From Clostridiaceae bacterium (GTDB lineage: Bacteria; Bacillota; Clostridia; Lachnospirales; Lachnospiraceae), in NCBI GenBank assembly GCA_009911065.1, contig QXWR01000004.1, forward strand, positions 110,655-174,654: a stretch of 64,000 bases of DNA, in the 5' to 3' direction. The notes beneath the pieces are model-generated. The model did not search any database and was not told where the DNA came from. It worked only from the letters and a program-made list of their open reading frames with translations. Shown one piece after another: positions 44,636 through 53,465 of the stretch (positions are counted from its first letter, which is position 1; every line of letters starts with the position of its first letter). The position numbers and the translations under genes were made by a program.

Positions 44636-46120
44636 ATGGAAGAACTATTCGATTTGTCAAAATTTGATTCCTACAAAGAGGACAATCGCAGAGAAGTAAA
44701 GAAAGCAGAAGGAGGCCTCCCCAACAGCTTATGGGATACTTATTCTGCCTTTGCCAACTGCTATGGCGGAGTTATCATCCTTGGCGTAAAAGAGGATAAA
44801 GATGGTAATTGGCATACAACGGGATTGAAAAATGCGTCAAAGCTGAAAAAGACTTTTTGGGATACTCTTAACAACCGCAAAAAGGTAAGTATAAATCTTC
44901 TGAGAGATGACGATGTGGAAACTTTTTATGTGAACGATACAGATGATGTAATCATGGTAATATGGGTGCCAAGCGCAAAGCGGGAGCAGAAGCCGGTATA
45001 CATCAATGATGACTTGTTTGGAGGGACATTTCGCAGAAATTGGGAGGGAGATTACCACTGTACCAGACTGCAGGTCAAGACAATGTTAAGAGATCAGGCA
45101 GAAGAAACCATGGATATGGAAGTGCTGGATGAGGCTGAAATTGAAGAGCTGAATGAAGATTCTGTTCGTGGTTACCGTAATAGTCACAAATCTTTTAAGC
45201 CAGGACATCCATTTGAAAGATTAGATGACAGTGAGTATTTGAGAGTAATTGGAGCGGCAGGCATTTCGAAAGAGGATAAAAGGCTTCATCCGACTGCCGC
45301 CGGAATGCTTATGTTTGGAAATGAGTATGATATTGTGAGATATTTCCCAGAGTATTTTTTGGATTACAGGGAAAATCCGGATACGGTTATCAGATGGACA
45401 GATAGGCTTCAATCTTCATCGGGTGAATGGTCCGGGAATTTATTTGATTTTTATTTCCGTGTATACAATAAAATCATTAAAGATATTAAGGTGCCATTTA
45501 AAATAGAGGGCGGTTTTCGGATTGATGATACATCTGTCCACAGAGCATTGAGAGAAGCGTTAGCGAATTGTATTATCAATACAGACTTTTATGGTAAATT
45601 CGGTGTTACTATAATCAAAGAGGATGATATGCTTACACTGGAAAATCCTGGATATATCAGACTTGGAAAGGAGCAGATGCGAAGAGGAGGAAAATCTGAT
45701 CCAAGGAATAAGAGCCTGATGAAAATGTTTAATCTAATAGATATCGGCGAACACGCCGGAAGTGGAGTACCTAATATTTTTAACGTATGGGAGGATGAGG
45801 GATGGGAAGAACCTGTAATAGAGGAAAGCTTTGATCCGGACAGAACGTCATTGACATTAAGATTTGTTAAAAAACAAGCGATAAAAACAAGCGATAAAAA
45901 ACAAGCGATAAAAACAAGCGATAAAAAACGAGCGAATAAAACGGATAAGAATATGGAAAAAATCAGGTTGTATCTGCAAAAATACGAAACAGCAAAAACA
46001 AGAGAGATTGCTGAATTGCTTGGTTTGAGTGTGGCTAGAGCCAGAGCTGTACTTTCTGACATGAATGATGTTGAAGCGTTGGGAACCAATAGAAACAGAA
46101 CATATAGATTAAAAATGTAA
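44636..46120 (+). CDS. AlbA_2 (Schlafen-like) DNA-binding ATPase-type regulator, COG2865
   Basis: The 494-residue protein has an N-terminal AlbA_2 domain (residues ~10-140, REVKKAEGGLPNSLWDTYSAFAN, GGVIILGVKED), a GHKL-like module with HRALREALANCIINTDFYG and GEHAGSGVPNIF, a Lys-rich linker and a C-terminal winged helix (TREIAELLGLSVARARAVLSDM). The linker is encoded by five tandem 13-14-bp repeats. Relatives are thought to be transcription regulators, and many lie in defence islands. It looks intact. Confidence 0.82.
   Translation: MEELFDLSKFDSYKEDNRREVKKAEGGLPNSLWDTYSAFANCYGGVIILGVKEDKDGNWHTTGLKNASKLKKTFWDTLNNRKKVSINLLRDDDVETFYVNDTDDVIMVIWVPSAKREQKPVYINDDLFGGTFRRNWEGDYHCTRLQVKTMLRDQAEETMDMEVLDEAEIEELNEDSVRGYRNSHKSFKPGHPFERLDDSEYLRVIGAAGISKEDKRLHPTAAGMLMFGNEYDIVRYFPEYFLDYRENPDTVIRWTDRLQSSSGEWSGNLFDFYFRVYNKIIKDIKVPFKIEGGFRIDDTSVHRALREALANCIINTDFYGKFGVTIIKEDDMLTLENPGYIRLGKEQMRRGGKSDPRNKSLMKMFNLIDIGEHAGSGVPNIFNVWEDEGWEEPVIEESFDPDRTSLTLRFVKKQAIKTSDKKQAIKTSDKKRANKTDKNMEKIRLYLQKYETAKTREIAELLGLSVARARAVLSDMNDVEALGTNRNRTYRLKM
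45874..45941 (+). repeat. Five tandem 13-14-bp repeats inside the AlbA_2 gene
   Basis: Units ACAAGCGATAAAA(A) repeat four times, then a variant ACGAGCGAATAAAA. Because 13+14 = 27 bp, pairs of units keep frame and encode repeated KQAIKTSDK segments in a linker. Confidence 0.9.
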
Positions 46121-46302
46121 TGGAAATTGTTGACATAATATCAATTTTTATTTAATCATTCAAATAGTTTTAGAATTGTGTGTATATGTTCAAAATTCCT
46201 ATAATGCAAAACAAAATTCTGTAAAAATAGATTTGAAATTGAAAGATAATGCATAATTTCTGTGTTTCAGTCAAATTTTTTTGTGCCTATATTGACACAC
46301 TC

Positions 46303-46432
46303 GGAGGGACAAATTTTTGGAATAGGCTGCAAAATATTCACAATTGCTGGGCCGGTAATCTTGTATGGGATATTGAGCAGCTGGATATTGGGGATTATTT
46401 ATTGGATTGGGCAATTAGTAGGGATGGTTTAA
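46303..46432 (+). pseudogene. spoVAC: spoVAC 3' fragment (copy C)
   Basis: The frame encodes EGQIFGIGCKIFTIAGPVIL through YWIGQLVGMV and stop. The protein is close to SpoVAC but the codon use is more AT-rich than in copies A and B, so this copy came with a different element lineage. It follows the 16-bp element end at 46286-46301. Confidence 0.88.
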
Positions 46433-46464
46433 AAGTAAAAAAGGAAACGAAAATATGTGTTTAG

Positions 46465-46509
46465 AGCAGAATGATGAAAGGGAAAGTCTTTTGTTATTCT
46501 GCTTTTTAT
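46465..46509 (+). terminator. Terminator after spoVAC copy C
   Basis: AGCAGAAT ... ATTCTGCT stem and TTTTT; nearly the same sequence recurs at 53466. Confidence 0.75.
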
Positions 46510-46596
46510 ATGCCTCAGTATATGAAATGGCTGCTGGCGGCAGGTGTTTTGTGCGGGATGATTTGACAGAATCGCATGTTAGAATGGAGAAAAATA

Positions 46597-47253
46597 ATGA
46601 GCAAAAGAGTAGTTAAGAAAGGTACATATGGATTCGTAGAAAGTCAGGGAGAAAATGTTTTAAAAGTAGACACTGAAAAAATGAGAGCAGTAAGATTGAT
46701 GTTTGACTTGTGTTTGGATGGAATGAGCCTTGGGCAGATAAAGGATATTATTGATGTGCAAGGGATTCTGTATCCGGCGAAGTATAAAAAGGATACGCCG
46801 ACAGGATGGTCATTGGCAGAAATATCTAAAATATTATCAAATCCGATTTATTCGGATGAAAGGTATAAGATAATATCAACACAGGAGTTTAAGGTAGCAC
46901 AACGTATGCTGAAATTGAATACGAGAGTTACTGGGAAAAAGATAGAGATCAGCGCATTGGTCGGCATTGCGGTGTGTTCGGAATGTGGAAGTTTTTTGGT
47001 GGAAAAATCCGTGTCCTCCAGAGGAAGAAAATATTTGTATTACATATGTGGCAAATATAAGAAAAATGGGGGCTGTTCGGCCCATAAAATAGCGGTATTG
47101 GAGTTGAATAGGAGGGTATTGGAAATATTACAATACCAGAATATGGATATGCTAAGTTTTAAAGAGTTAACAAGAGAGATGGCGATAAAATATTTAGAAC
47201 GTGTTTGTGTTAATAGCGCAGGAGACATTGAAAGCGTAGAACGGAATACATAA
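46597..47253 (+). CDS. Recombinase-domain/zinc-ribbon protein lacking the serine catalytic domain (unit 3)
   Basis: The 218-residue protein is a clear relative of the one at 36129. It shows GTYGFVESQGENVLKVD at the start, LMFDLCLDGMSLGQIKDIID and LAEISKILSNPIYSDE in the recombinase domain, and ISALVGIAVCSECGSFLVEK with YYICGKYKKNGGC in the zinc ribbon. No catalytic domain is encoded upstream; a terminator and spoVAC copy C lie there. GGAG precedes ATG 46597. Two diverged yet intact copies at the same place argue that this short form is functional. Confidence 0.8.
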   Translation: MSKRVVKKGTYGFVESQGENVLKVDTEKMRAVRLMFDLCLDGMSLGQIKDIIDVQGILYPAKYKKDTPTGWSLAEISKILSNPIYSDERYKIISTQEFKVAQRMLKLNTRVTGKKIEISALVGIAVCSECGSFLVEKSVSSRGRKYLYYICGKYKKNGGCSAHKIAVLELNRRVLEILQYQNMDMLSFKELTREMAIKYLERVCVNSAGDIESVERNT

Positions 47254-47340
47254 GAAATAAGCTGATATAAAAATGTAAATGAACTTGACAAAAATAATAT
47301 TTTATGTAAAAATTGTTTCATAAAAAATGATGGAGTGAAA

Positions 47341-48117
47341 ATGATAGACAATATTTCAGATAATCTCAAAACAGTAATGATAAGAATTGGTAGGGCCATT
47401 GCAAAGGCAGTTGGAGAAGATATGAGGAATTATACTGTCACGAATGAGAATGTTACGAATAATGCGTTGCCGTTTTTGCGCGGGGATTACATTCATACCA
47501 ATATAAAGAAAGCACTTGAAAGCAGAGAAGTAGAGCTTAAATTTTTTAACAGAAGTTTTTGGAAAGAAATTGTTATTATAGACAGGGAAGATCAGGTTTC
47601 TATTTCTGTGTGTTCTCAGAATACTTTGAATCGCATAGCAAAGAATATTAACCATAAAAGTCCGCATTATATGCAGACAATTTTAAATGTGGAGAATAAG
47701 AATGAGACTGCACCAGTTAAGCAAATGAGTATTGCAGACTTTGATCCTTCTTTTGCTTGTGGATTCTCAGATGAAGATTACGAGAAGGATTTTTTTACGA
47801 TTATGGAAGAGTCACCTGCTATGTTTGAAAATTACAGGCACTGGGCGGTCTCTTATGAAGTAGAGCATTACCAGCTAACAAAACTTTCTGTAACATTATT
47901 TGATAAAAATTTTAATGTGGTTCAGGAACTTTCTCTTTTGGAAACTCTGAAACCTGATTTTAGCGAGCTTACTGCTAGTGATATAAAAAGTAAGAAGCAG
48001 GACGATGTTCATAATCTTGTTTCGGTGAAAGCTGGTCTTGTTGGACGTAAAGCAAGCGAACCGGAGAAACGTACTGAAATTTTGCCGAAGTCTGTGGAGG
48101 AGAGCAAGGAAGCATGA
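47341..48117 (+). CDS. DUF5986-like protein
   Basis: The 258-residue protein (ALPFLRGDYIHTNIKKALES, ISVCSQNTLNRIAKNINHKS PHY region) resembles DUF5986 proteins found beside XRE-ImmA/IrrE genes. No membrane segment is seen. The C-terminal ~40 residues are Lys/Glu-rich. GGAG precedes ATG 47341. A TTGACA lies at 47285 but no matching -10 was found. It probably forms a two-gene unit with the next gene; the role is unknown. Confidence 0.55.
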   Translation: MIDNISDNLKTVMIRIGRAIAKAVGEDMRNYTVTNENVTNNALPFLRGDYIHTNIKKALESREVELKFFNRSFWKEIVIIDREDQVSISVCSQNTLNRIAKNINHKSPHYMQTILNVENKNETAPVKQMSIADFDPSFACGFSDEDYEKDFFTIMEESPAMFENYRHWAVSYEVEHYQLTKLSVTLFDKNFNVVQELSLLETLKPDFSELTASDIKSKKQDDVHNLVSVKAGLVGRKASEPEKRTEILPKSVEESKEA

Positions 48118-48163
48118 TCTCTTCGGCAATATCAAAACATTAAAATCATGTTTCCAAAAAAAT

Positions 48164-49357
48164 ATGGATAATCAAATTTTTAATGGAGAACGTCTGAAGG
48201 AAGCCTTACAATTTAGAGAAAAAACAATGACAATGCTTGCTGAAGAAACGGGTATTCGTAAGCAGTCACTTTCTCTATACGCAAATGGAGGCAATGTCCC
48301 ACCGTATGAAAATGTCAAGAAAATTGCTGATAGTTTGAATTTCCCTGTTGATTTTTTTATGACGAAGGATTTGTGTACAACGATAACAGGAAATATTTAT
48401 TTTCGTTCGCAGGCATCTGCGACAAAAAAGTCTCGAAACGCACAAAAAATAAAACTTGAATATGTGGCTAAAATGTATGAAGTATTGCTTGATTATATTA
48501 ATTTTCCGGAAGTAAATTTACCGGAAGATATTGACATCAATTTGCCAGAAGATAGTTTTGAAGCAGATTCAGAAACGGTGCTTATTGAGATTGAGAAGCT
48601 TGCCGCGCAAGTTCGGGCATATTGGAAACTGGGAGATGGACCTATTGAAAATTTACAATATGTTCTTGAATCTAATGGGATTATTGTTACTGGTTTTAGA
48701 GATGTCAATTCGGCAATTGATGCATTTAGCCAGCAGATTAAGGTTAATAAGAAAACAGTTTATATTGTTGCGTTAGCGACAGGAATGAAACCAATCGAGA
48801 GACTGCGATTTGATATGGCGCACGAATTGGGGCATATTTTAATGCATTCTTGGGAAGCGGATAATGATTGTATTACGAGAGATGAATTTAATGCAAGGGA
48901 AAAGCAGGCAAATATGTTTGCAAGTGCTTTTCTCCTGCCCAAAGATTCTTTTGTAAGAACAGTAGCTGCATATCCTACAAATATTGATTACTATAAGTTC
49001 CTCAAGAAAAAATGGAAGGTTTCTATGCAGGCAATGATGTATCAGGCGAGGCAGCTTAACGTGATTTCAGCGAATCAATTTCAGTATATGATGCGAATTG
49101 TTTCAAAAAATGGATGGCGTACAAAAGAACCGGGAGATGTGCCTGGACAAATTGGAGAAACAATTTTTCAGGGTGCAATTGATTTGCTGTTTGATGGCGG
49201 GTATATGACGGTGGATGAACTTTTGCGGGATTTTGCATCCTATGGAATTATATTATCTCAGAAGGATTTAGAAAACTTTATGTGTTTAAGGAAGGGAACT
49301 CTTAAGCAGAAAGAGAAAATTATTCCTTTTATGAGTGTTAAGAAGGATAACCAATAA
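48164..49357 (+). CDS. XRE HTH plus ImmA/IrrE zinc metalloprotease
   Basis: The 397-residue protein has an N-terminal HTH (residues ~8-60, LAEETGIRKQSLSLYANGGNVP) and an ImmA/IrrE peptidase domain with RFDMAHELGHILMHSW (HExxH zinc site, near residue 220) and a downstream EKQANMFASAFLLP motif. Such proteins cleave repressors or act as antitoxin-like regulators in mobile elements. ATG 48164 lacks a clear Shine-Dalgarno. It follows DUF5986 by 46 bases. Confidence 0.87.
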   Translation: MDNQIFNGERLKEALQFREKTMTMLAEETGIRKQSLSLYANGGNVPPYENVKKIADSLNFPVDFFMTKDLCTTITGNIYFRSQASATKKSRNAQKIKLEYVAKMYEVLLDYINFPEVNLPEDIDINLPEDSFEADSETVLIEIEKLAAQVRAYWKLGDGPIENLQYVLESNGIIVTGFRDVNSAIDAFSQQIKVNKKTVYIVALATGMKPIERLRFDMAHELGHILMHSWEADNDCITRDEFNAREKQANMFASAFLLPKDSFVRTVAAYPTNIDYYKFLKKKWKVSMQAMMYQARQLNVISANQFQYMMRIVSKNGWRTKEPGDVPGQIGETIFQGAIDLLFDGGYMTVDELLRDFASYGIILSQKDLENFMCLRKGTLKQKEKIIPFMSVKKDNQ

Positions 49358-49371
49358 TGTTGTTGTTAAAT

Positions 49372-49390
49372 CTCGCACCACTGGTGCGAG
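49372..49390. repeat. 19-bp perfect palindrome, copy 1 (before DUF1016 gene)
   Basis: CTCGCACCACTGGTGCGAG lies between the ImmA/IrrE stop and the DUF1016 start. The same 19 bp recur at 49693-49711 within the gene. Confidence 0.85.
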
Positions 49391-49410
49391 ATTTGAAAGG
49401 ATATGAGAAT

Positions 49411-50424
49411 ATGGATATTATCATATATCAGCCCTTTGTGAATGAGATAAAAGCGTTGATTCAGAAAAAACAATTTCAGGCAATCAAATTAATAAACACA
49501 GAAACAATAAATCTTTATTGGGAAATTGGGGAGGAAATATACCGTCAGCAGGAAGAAAAAGGATGGGGAAAATCTATCGTACAGATATTGGCCAAGGAAT
49601 TGCAAAAGGAGTTTCCAGGGGCAAAAGGATATTCGGCGGCGAATCTTTGGAGAATGCGAAATTTCTATTTAACATATCGCAATTCTGAAAAACTCGCACC
49701 ACTGGTGCGAGAAATCAGCTGGAGCAATAATATTGCTATTATGGAAAAATGCAAAGATGATTTGCAAAGAGAATTTTATATTCAAATGACAAAGCGATTT
49801 GGCTGGACAAAACGAATTTTGATTAATTTTATAGAGGCTAAGACATATGAAAAATATCTTCTTAATCAAACAAATTTTGACTTGACTATTCCTGATGAAC
49901 GCCAAATTCAGGCAAAATTAGCTGTGAAGGATGAATATATGTTTGATTTTGCAGAACTGTCTCCTGAATACTCAGAACATGAGTTGGAATTGCAGCTGGT
50001 AAATCATATAAGAGCGTTTTTAATTGAGATGGGAGGCGATTTTTCTTTTCTGGGGAATCAATATCATTTAGTTGTCGGTAGCCACGATTTGTATATTGAC
50101 TTACTTCTGTTTCACAGGAGGCTAAGGAGATTGTTGGCAATAGAATTGAAAATAGGAGAGTTTGAAGCGGAATATGCAGGAAAGATGCAGCTTTATTTGA
50201 CTGCTTTGGATGAACAGATAAAACTGCCCGATGAAAATCCATCCATAGGGATTATTATCTGTAAAAGTAAAGACAGAACCTATGTGGAGTATGCTCTGAA
50301 AAGGTCAAATGTCCCGATAGGAGTTGCGACATATCAACTTAGTAGTTCTTTGCCGGAGAATATGAAAGAGATGTTGCCGGAACCAGAAGAGATTGTGAGA
50401 CGGTTGAGGATTTTTGAAGGATAA
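49411..50424 (+). CDS. DUF1016 (YhcG-type) PDDEXK nuclease domain protein
   Basis: The 337-residue protein has a DUF1016 N-terminal domain (residues ~5-150, INLYWEIGEEIYRQQEEKGWG, GYSAANLWRMRNFYLTY, LAPLVREISWSNNIAIMEKC) and a C-terminal PDDEXK nuclease fold (YIDLLLFHRRLRRLLAIELKIGEF, AGKMQLYLTALDE). Its D...ExK pattern should bind metal and cut nucleic acid. These proteins are common beside restriction-modification genes and in phage or defence loci. ATG 49411 is chosen, with AAAGG 10 bases upstream. The palindrome at 49693-49711 encodes LAPLVRE. Confidence 0.88.
   Translation: MDIIIYQPFVNEIKALIQKKQFQAIKLINTETINLYWEIGEEIYRQQEEKGWGKSIVQILAKELQKEFPGAKGYSAANLWRMRNFYLTYRNSEKLAPLVREISWSNNIAIMEKCKDDLQREFYIQMTKRFGWTKRILINFIEAKTYEKYLLNQTNFDLTIPDERQIQAKLAVKDEYMFDFAELSPEYSEHELELQLVNHIRAFLIEMGGDFSFLGNQYHLVVGSHDLYIDLLLFHRRLRRLLAIELKIGEFEAEYAGKMQLYLTALDEQIKLPDENPSIGIIICKSKDRTYVEYALKRSNVPIGVATYQLSSSLPENMKEMLPEPEEIVRRLRIFEG
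49693..49711. repeat. 19-bp perfect palindrome, copy 2 (inside DUF1016 gene)
   Basis: Identical to the copy at 49372-49390; the two start 321 bp apart. Confidence 0.85.
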
Positions 50425-50584
50425 TGAAATGTTAATATACTGAAAATATAATTTAGGAAAACAAAGATATATAGGATTGTACGCAAGTTTTTTACTTTCT
50501 GGTATATTTTTGCTGGAAGAAATACATGGAATCTGATAGCACATTTATTAAATATACAAAAGGGTAAATTTGAGAGGAAATGGT

Positions 50585-52759
50585 ATGGACTATTCAATAG
50601 CAATTGGAATTGATAAATATTTAGATATGAAATTAACAGATACAGATTATGCAGAAAATGACGCAAAAAAATACAGCTCTATTATGGGAGTGGGGTTTGA
50701 ACTGGGAGAGAATAAATTACTGTTAGGCAGTCAAGCTACTAAAAATGAAATCGAAAACAATATTATAAATATGCCAGTGATTGAGGGGGATAGAGTCTTT
50801 TTGTTTTTTGCAGGACATGGCGTGAATTTTTATAATGACCCTTTATTGTCTTGCTATGATTCTGAGGGGAACGTCAATGAAAAACCATTGACATGGTTAT
50901 CAATAAAAAAAGTTTTAGGGGTTTTTGCAGAAAAGAGAGTGAATATAGTATGCTTTGTGGATGCATGTCAAAGTTCTATAAATTATATTTCACGAGGGGT
51001 AGAACAATCGATTGAGGAAATAAATATTGATAGAAATTATTATTATGTTTTTTCATCAGCAGATTATGATGAAGATGCGGTAAGTGATCGGAAATATATG
51101 CATGGAATATGGAGTAAATATTTATTTGATGCATTGGAGGGAGAGGAAGGCGCGCTTTTAAATGGGAAATTAACTAATAATTCGTTGCAGAATTTTTTGA
51201 GTTTGAAAATGCAGGAGTTTTGTAATCAGGAGGGAGAAAATCTGAATCAAACCCCTCAAGCATGGGGAAAAATTGGTGAGGAATTTGTAATTAAAGATTT
51301 TACTACAAATAGAGGAAAAATATCTAAAATGCAGATTAAGAATATTTATTTTGGGACAGTTGATGCTGATAATGAGATTCAAGAGAAACCAGAGAAGTTT
51401 GTTAGTAACTATTTTGATTTGAATGATGTTTCTCACAATTTATTTGAAAAAGATAATATTCAGTTTGTTGTTGGCAGAAAAGGAACTGGAAAGACTTATA
51501 TAGGAAAATACATGGAGAAGGTTAAACCAGAACAAATCGAGTATTTGGGTATGGATAATTTTGATTATAAAGCATTTAATGCTTTGGCATCTAAAGGAGA
51601 GGGATATGAGCCATATATTCTTCCTTGGAAATACTTTATTTTGGCAAAGTTATTAGTACATGTAAATGAATATATTAAAAATGAAGAGATTGATTCTGTA
51701 TTAAAGGAACTATATGGAAGAAGACCAACTAATGGGCAAATAGTACAGACAAAGTTTAAAAAAGGAATATCGTTTAAGAATTTTGCATTAATAGACAAAT
51801 GGAAGAATGATCTTGCAAAAGATAATAATTACTTTGATTTAGGAGATATTGTTCAGATATTTTCCTTTCTGATAGAAGATTATGTTGAACAGAAATATTT
51901 GTTGATTTTAGATGGTTTAGATGAAAAACTTAATGAAAATAATCATTATAAAGATATAATGAATGGATTGTTATGGGCCGTTAAGGGTTTAAACTCAGAG
52001 ATGTATGAATCTAAGATAAAAATAAAGGTAGCTGTTTTTTTTAGAAAAGATGTATTTGAATTTGTTCAAGGAGCTAATACAGCAAAACTTGCTAACGGAA
52101 GTACGATAGGGCTAGATTGGGTTACAGATTCAGATGATAAGAAAACGTATCCACTATATCAGTTTATGAATCTACGATATCGAAATTGTCTTGAAGATTT
52201 TGGCTTTGATAATAATTGTGAGATAACGGATATATTGCCTCCATTTATGAAAATTGGAAAGGAATGCATCGACACTTGGGAGTGGATTTTGAATTTTACT
52301 ACATATAAACCAAGAGATGTAGTTAAAATGCTCGATGAATGTCAAAAAAAGTGTAATAAAGGTGAAACAAGATTAACACAAGAAATAATATGGGAGGCAC
52401 AGCCAGAATATTCTAAGTATTTATTATCAGAACTAAAAAATGAGTTGTATGGATTTGTCGAAGATAATATGATCCGGTGTATTTTTGAACAATTGCAGTC
52501 TATGAGGATGGGGTGGAAAGATTATAGTTTTGTTAAAACTATTGTAAACAAAGCTGCTATCATATGTAAGCTAGAGACAACAGATGAATATGTTAAAATG
52601 GTTATTTGTAAAATGTATGAGGTTGGCATTTTAGGAGTTATGCTGCCCAACGAGCATGAACATTGGGCTTATAGAAGATATTTGAATATTAGTAGTTACA
52701 TAGAACATTCCAAATTTAAGTTACATCAAGGTTTGTGGAAGGCTTTATCAATATGGTAA
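50585..52759 (+). CDS. Caspase-like protease fused to a P-loop NTPase
   Basis: The 724-residue protein starts with a peptidase C14/caspase-type domain (residues ~1-235): DYSIAIGIDKY, FLFFAGHG with the catalytic His, and NIVCFVDACQSS with the catalytic Cys. An NTPase follows (~275-600) with Walker A VGRKGTGKTYIGKY and Walker B-like KYLLILDGLDE. The rest resembles the C-terminal helices of P-loop ATPases of the Sll1717 type. A sensor-ATPase that unleashes a protease is a known abortive-infection layout; that role is inferred here. ATG 50585 follows a GAGAGGAAA site. It is transcribed alone in unit 3. Confidence 0.82.
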   Translation: MDYSIAIGIDKYLDMKLTDTDYAENDAKKYSSIMGVGFELGENKLLLGSQATKNEIENNIINMPVIEGDRVFLFFAGHGVNFYNDPLLSCYDSEGNVNEKPLTWLSIKKVLGVFAEKRVNIVCFVDACQSSINYISRGVEQSIEEINIDRNYYYVFSSADYDEDAVSDRKYMHGIWSKYLFDALEGEEGALLNGKLTNNSLQNFLSLKMQEFCNQEGENLNQTPQAWGKIGEEFVIKDFTTNRGKISKMQIKNIYFGTVDADNEIQEKPEKFVSNYFDLNDVSHNLFEKDNIQFVVGRKGTGKTYIGKYMEKVKPEQIEYLGMDNFDYKAFNALASKGEGYEPYILPWKYFILAKLLVHVNEYIKNEEIDSVLKELYGRRPTNGQIVQTKFKKGISFKNFALIDKWKNDLAKDNNYFDLGDIVQIFSFLIEDYVEQKYLLILDGLDEKLNENNHYKDIMNGLLWAVKGLNSEMYESKIKIKVAVFFRKDVFEFVQGANTAKLANGSTIGLDWVTDSDDKKTYPLYQFMNLRYRNCLEDFGFDNNCEITDILPPFMKIGKECIDTWEWILNFTTYKPRDVVKMLDECQKKCNKGETRLTQEIIWEAQPEYSKYLLSELKNELYGFVEDNMIRCIFEQLQSMRMGWKDYSFVKTIVNKAAIICKLETTDEYVKMVICKMYEVGILGVMLPNEHEHWAYRRYLNISSYIEHSKFKLHQGLWKALSIW

Positions 52760-52907
52760 CGGTTAAAGAAAATGCAATGTATTGAGAAGATAGAAGAGAA
52801 GAAGGATAATTCGCACTTTCAATGTTTGTGTGTTATGGTTTACTGCTTAAAATATTTGCTTAGTAAAAACGATTATTGCTGAACACGAAGAGTCATTTGT
52901 CCGTATT

Positions 52908-53243
52908 TTGAGAGACTCTTTTTTGACCTTTATCACATATTTTTCTATTATCTTGAGAAATGATAATAGAAAAAATAACGATATGCCAACATTTTTGATG
53001 GAGATTCTAGGCATCGGGATCGAAAACTCTAAAATTTGCCTCCGCTATTTGGTAGCTTGTTACTATCATTTAAATGAAATCATTACAGCGAAAGTTATAT
53101 TGATGGGGAGATTCGTTGTTAGAGAGAAAAATTTATCCATTTTGTCAAGAATTATTAGGGATATTGTGGATTCCGGACTGATAAAGTTAGAAGATGAAAA
53201 TATTACTCCTAAACTAAGACAATATGTTACATATTGGGTATAA
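52908..53243 (+). pseudogene. Decayed C-terminal tail of a COG2865/RecG-like regulator, second copy
   Basis: The frame ends CLRYLVACYYHLNEI ... SRIIRDIVDSGLIKLEDENI ... RQYVTYWV, a close relative of the tail at 42356-42672. The first ~45 residues (MRDSFLTFITYF...) show no match and probably derive from other DNA. It lies 43 bp from the right element end, as in unit 1. The gap 52760-52907 holds no gene. Confidence 0.55.
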
Positions 53244-53302
53244 TTTTATGTTGATGAGATGCATTTTTGTATATAATTTTTTGGTCCTATATTGACACAC
53301 TC

Positions 53303-53432
53303 GGAGGGGCAAATTTTTGGAATAGGCTGCAAAATATTCACAATTGCGGGGCCGGTGATCTTGTATGGAATATTGAGTAGCTGGATATTGGGGAATTATT
53401 TATTGGATCGGGCAATTCGTAGGGATAATTTA
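53303..53432 (+). pseudogene. spoVAC: spoVAC 3' fragment (copy D), frameshifted
   Basis: The fragment reads EGQIFGIGCKIFTIAGPVIL ... SSWILG, then loses frame through one extra A in GGGGAATTATT (53391-53396). It is very like copy C, including about 75 bp of downstream DNA, and follows the element end at 53286-53301. Confidence 0.85.
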
Positions 53433-53465
53433 AAAGTAAAAAAGGAAACGAAAATATGTGTTTCA

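Larger units (their letters stand above)
43046..46302. mobile_element. spoVAC-integrated unit 2 (AlbA_2 cargo, degraded)
   Basis: The unit runs from spoVAC copy B to the second element end CCTATATTGACACACT at 46286-46301. It has lost its recombinase-like gene and carries a frameshifted gene, an XRE regulator, an IS200-type remnant and an intact AlbA_2 regulator. Confidence 0.6.
46303..53302. mobile_element. spoVAC-integrated unit 3 (nuclease/protease cargo)
   Basis: The unit runs from spoVAC copy C to the third element end at 53286-53301. It has a recombinase-like gene at its left end (46597), DUF5986, XRE-ImmA/IrrE, DUF1016 nuclease, caspase-NTPase, and a decayed COG2865-like tail next to the right end. 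The order mirrors unit 1. Confidence 0.7.

Noticed and set aside
45874..45941. Possible CRISPR repeats in the AlbA_2 gene
   Set aside because: Units are 13-14 bp without spacers and lie in a coding frame.
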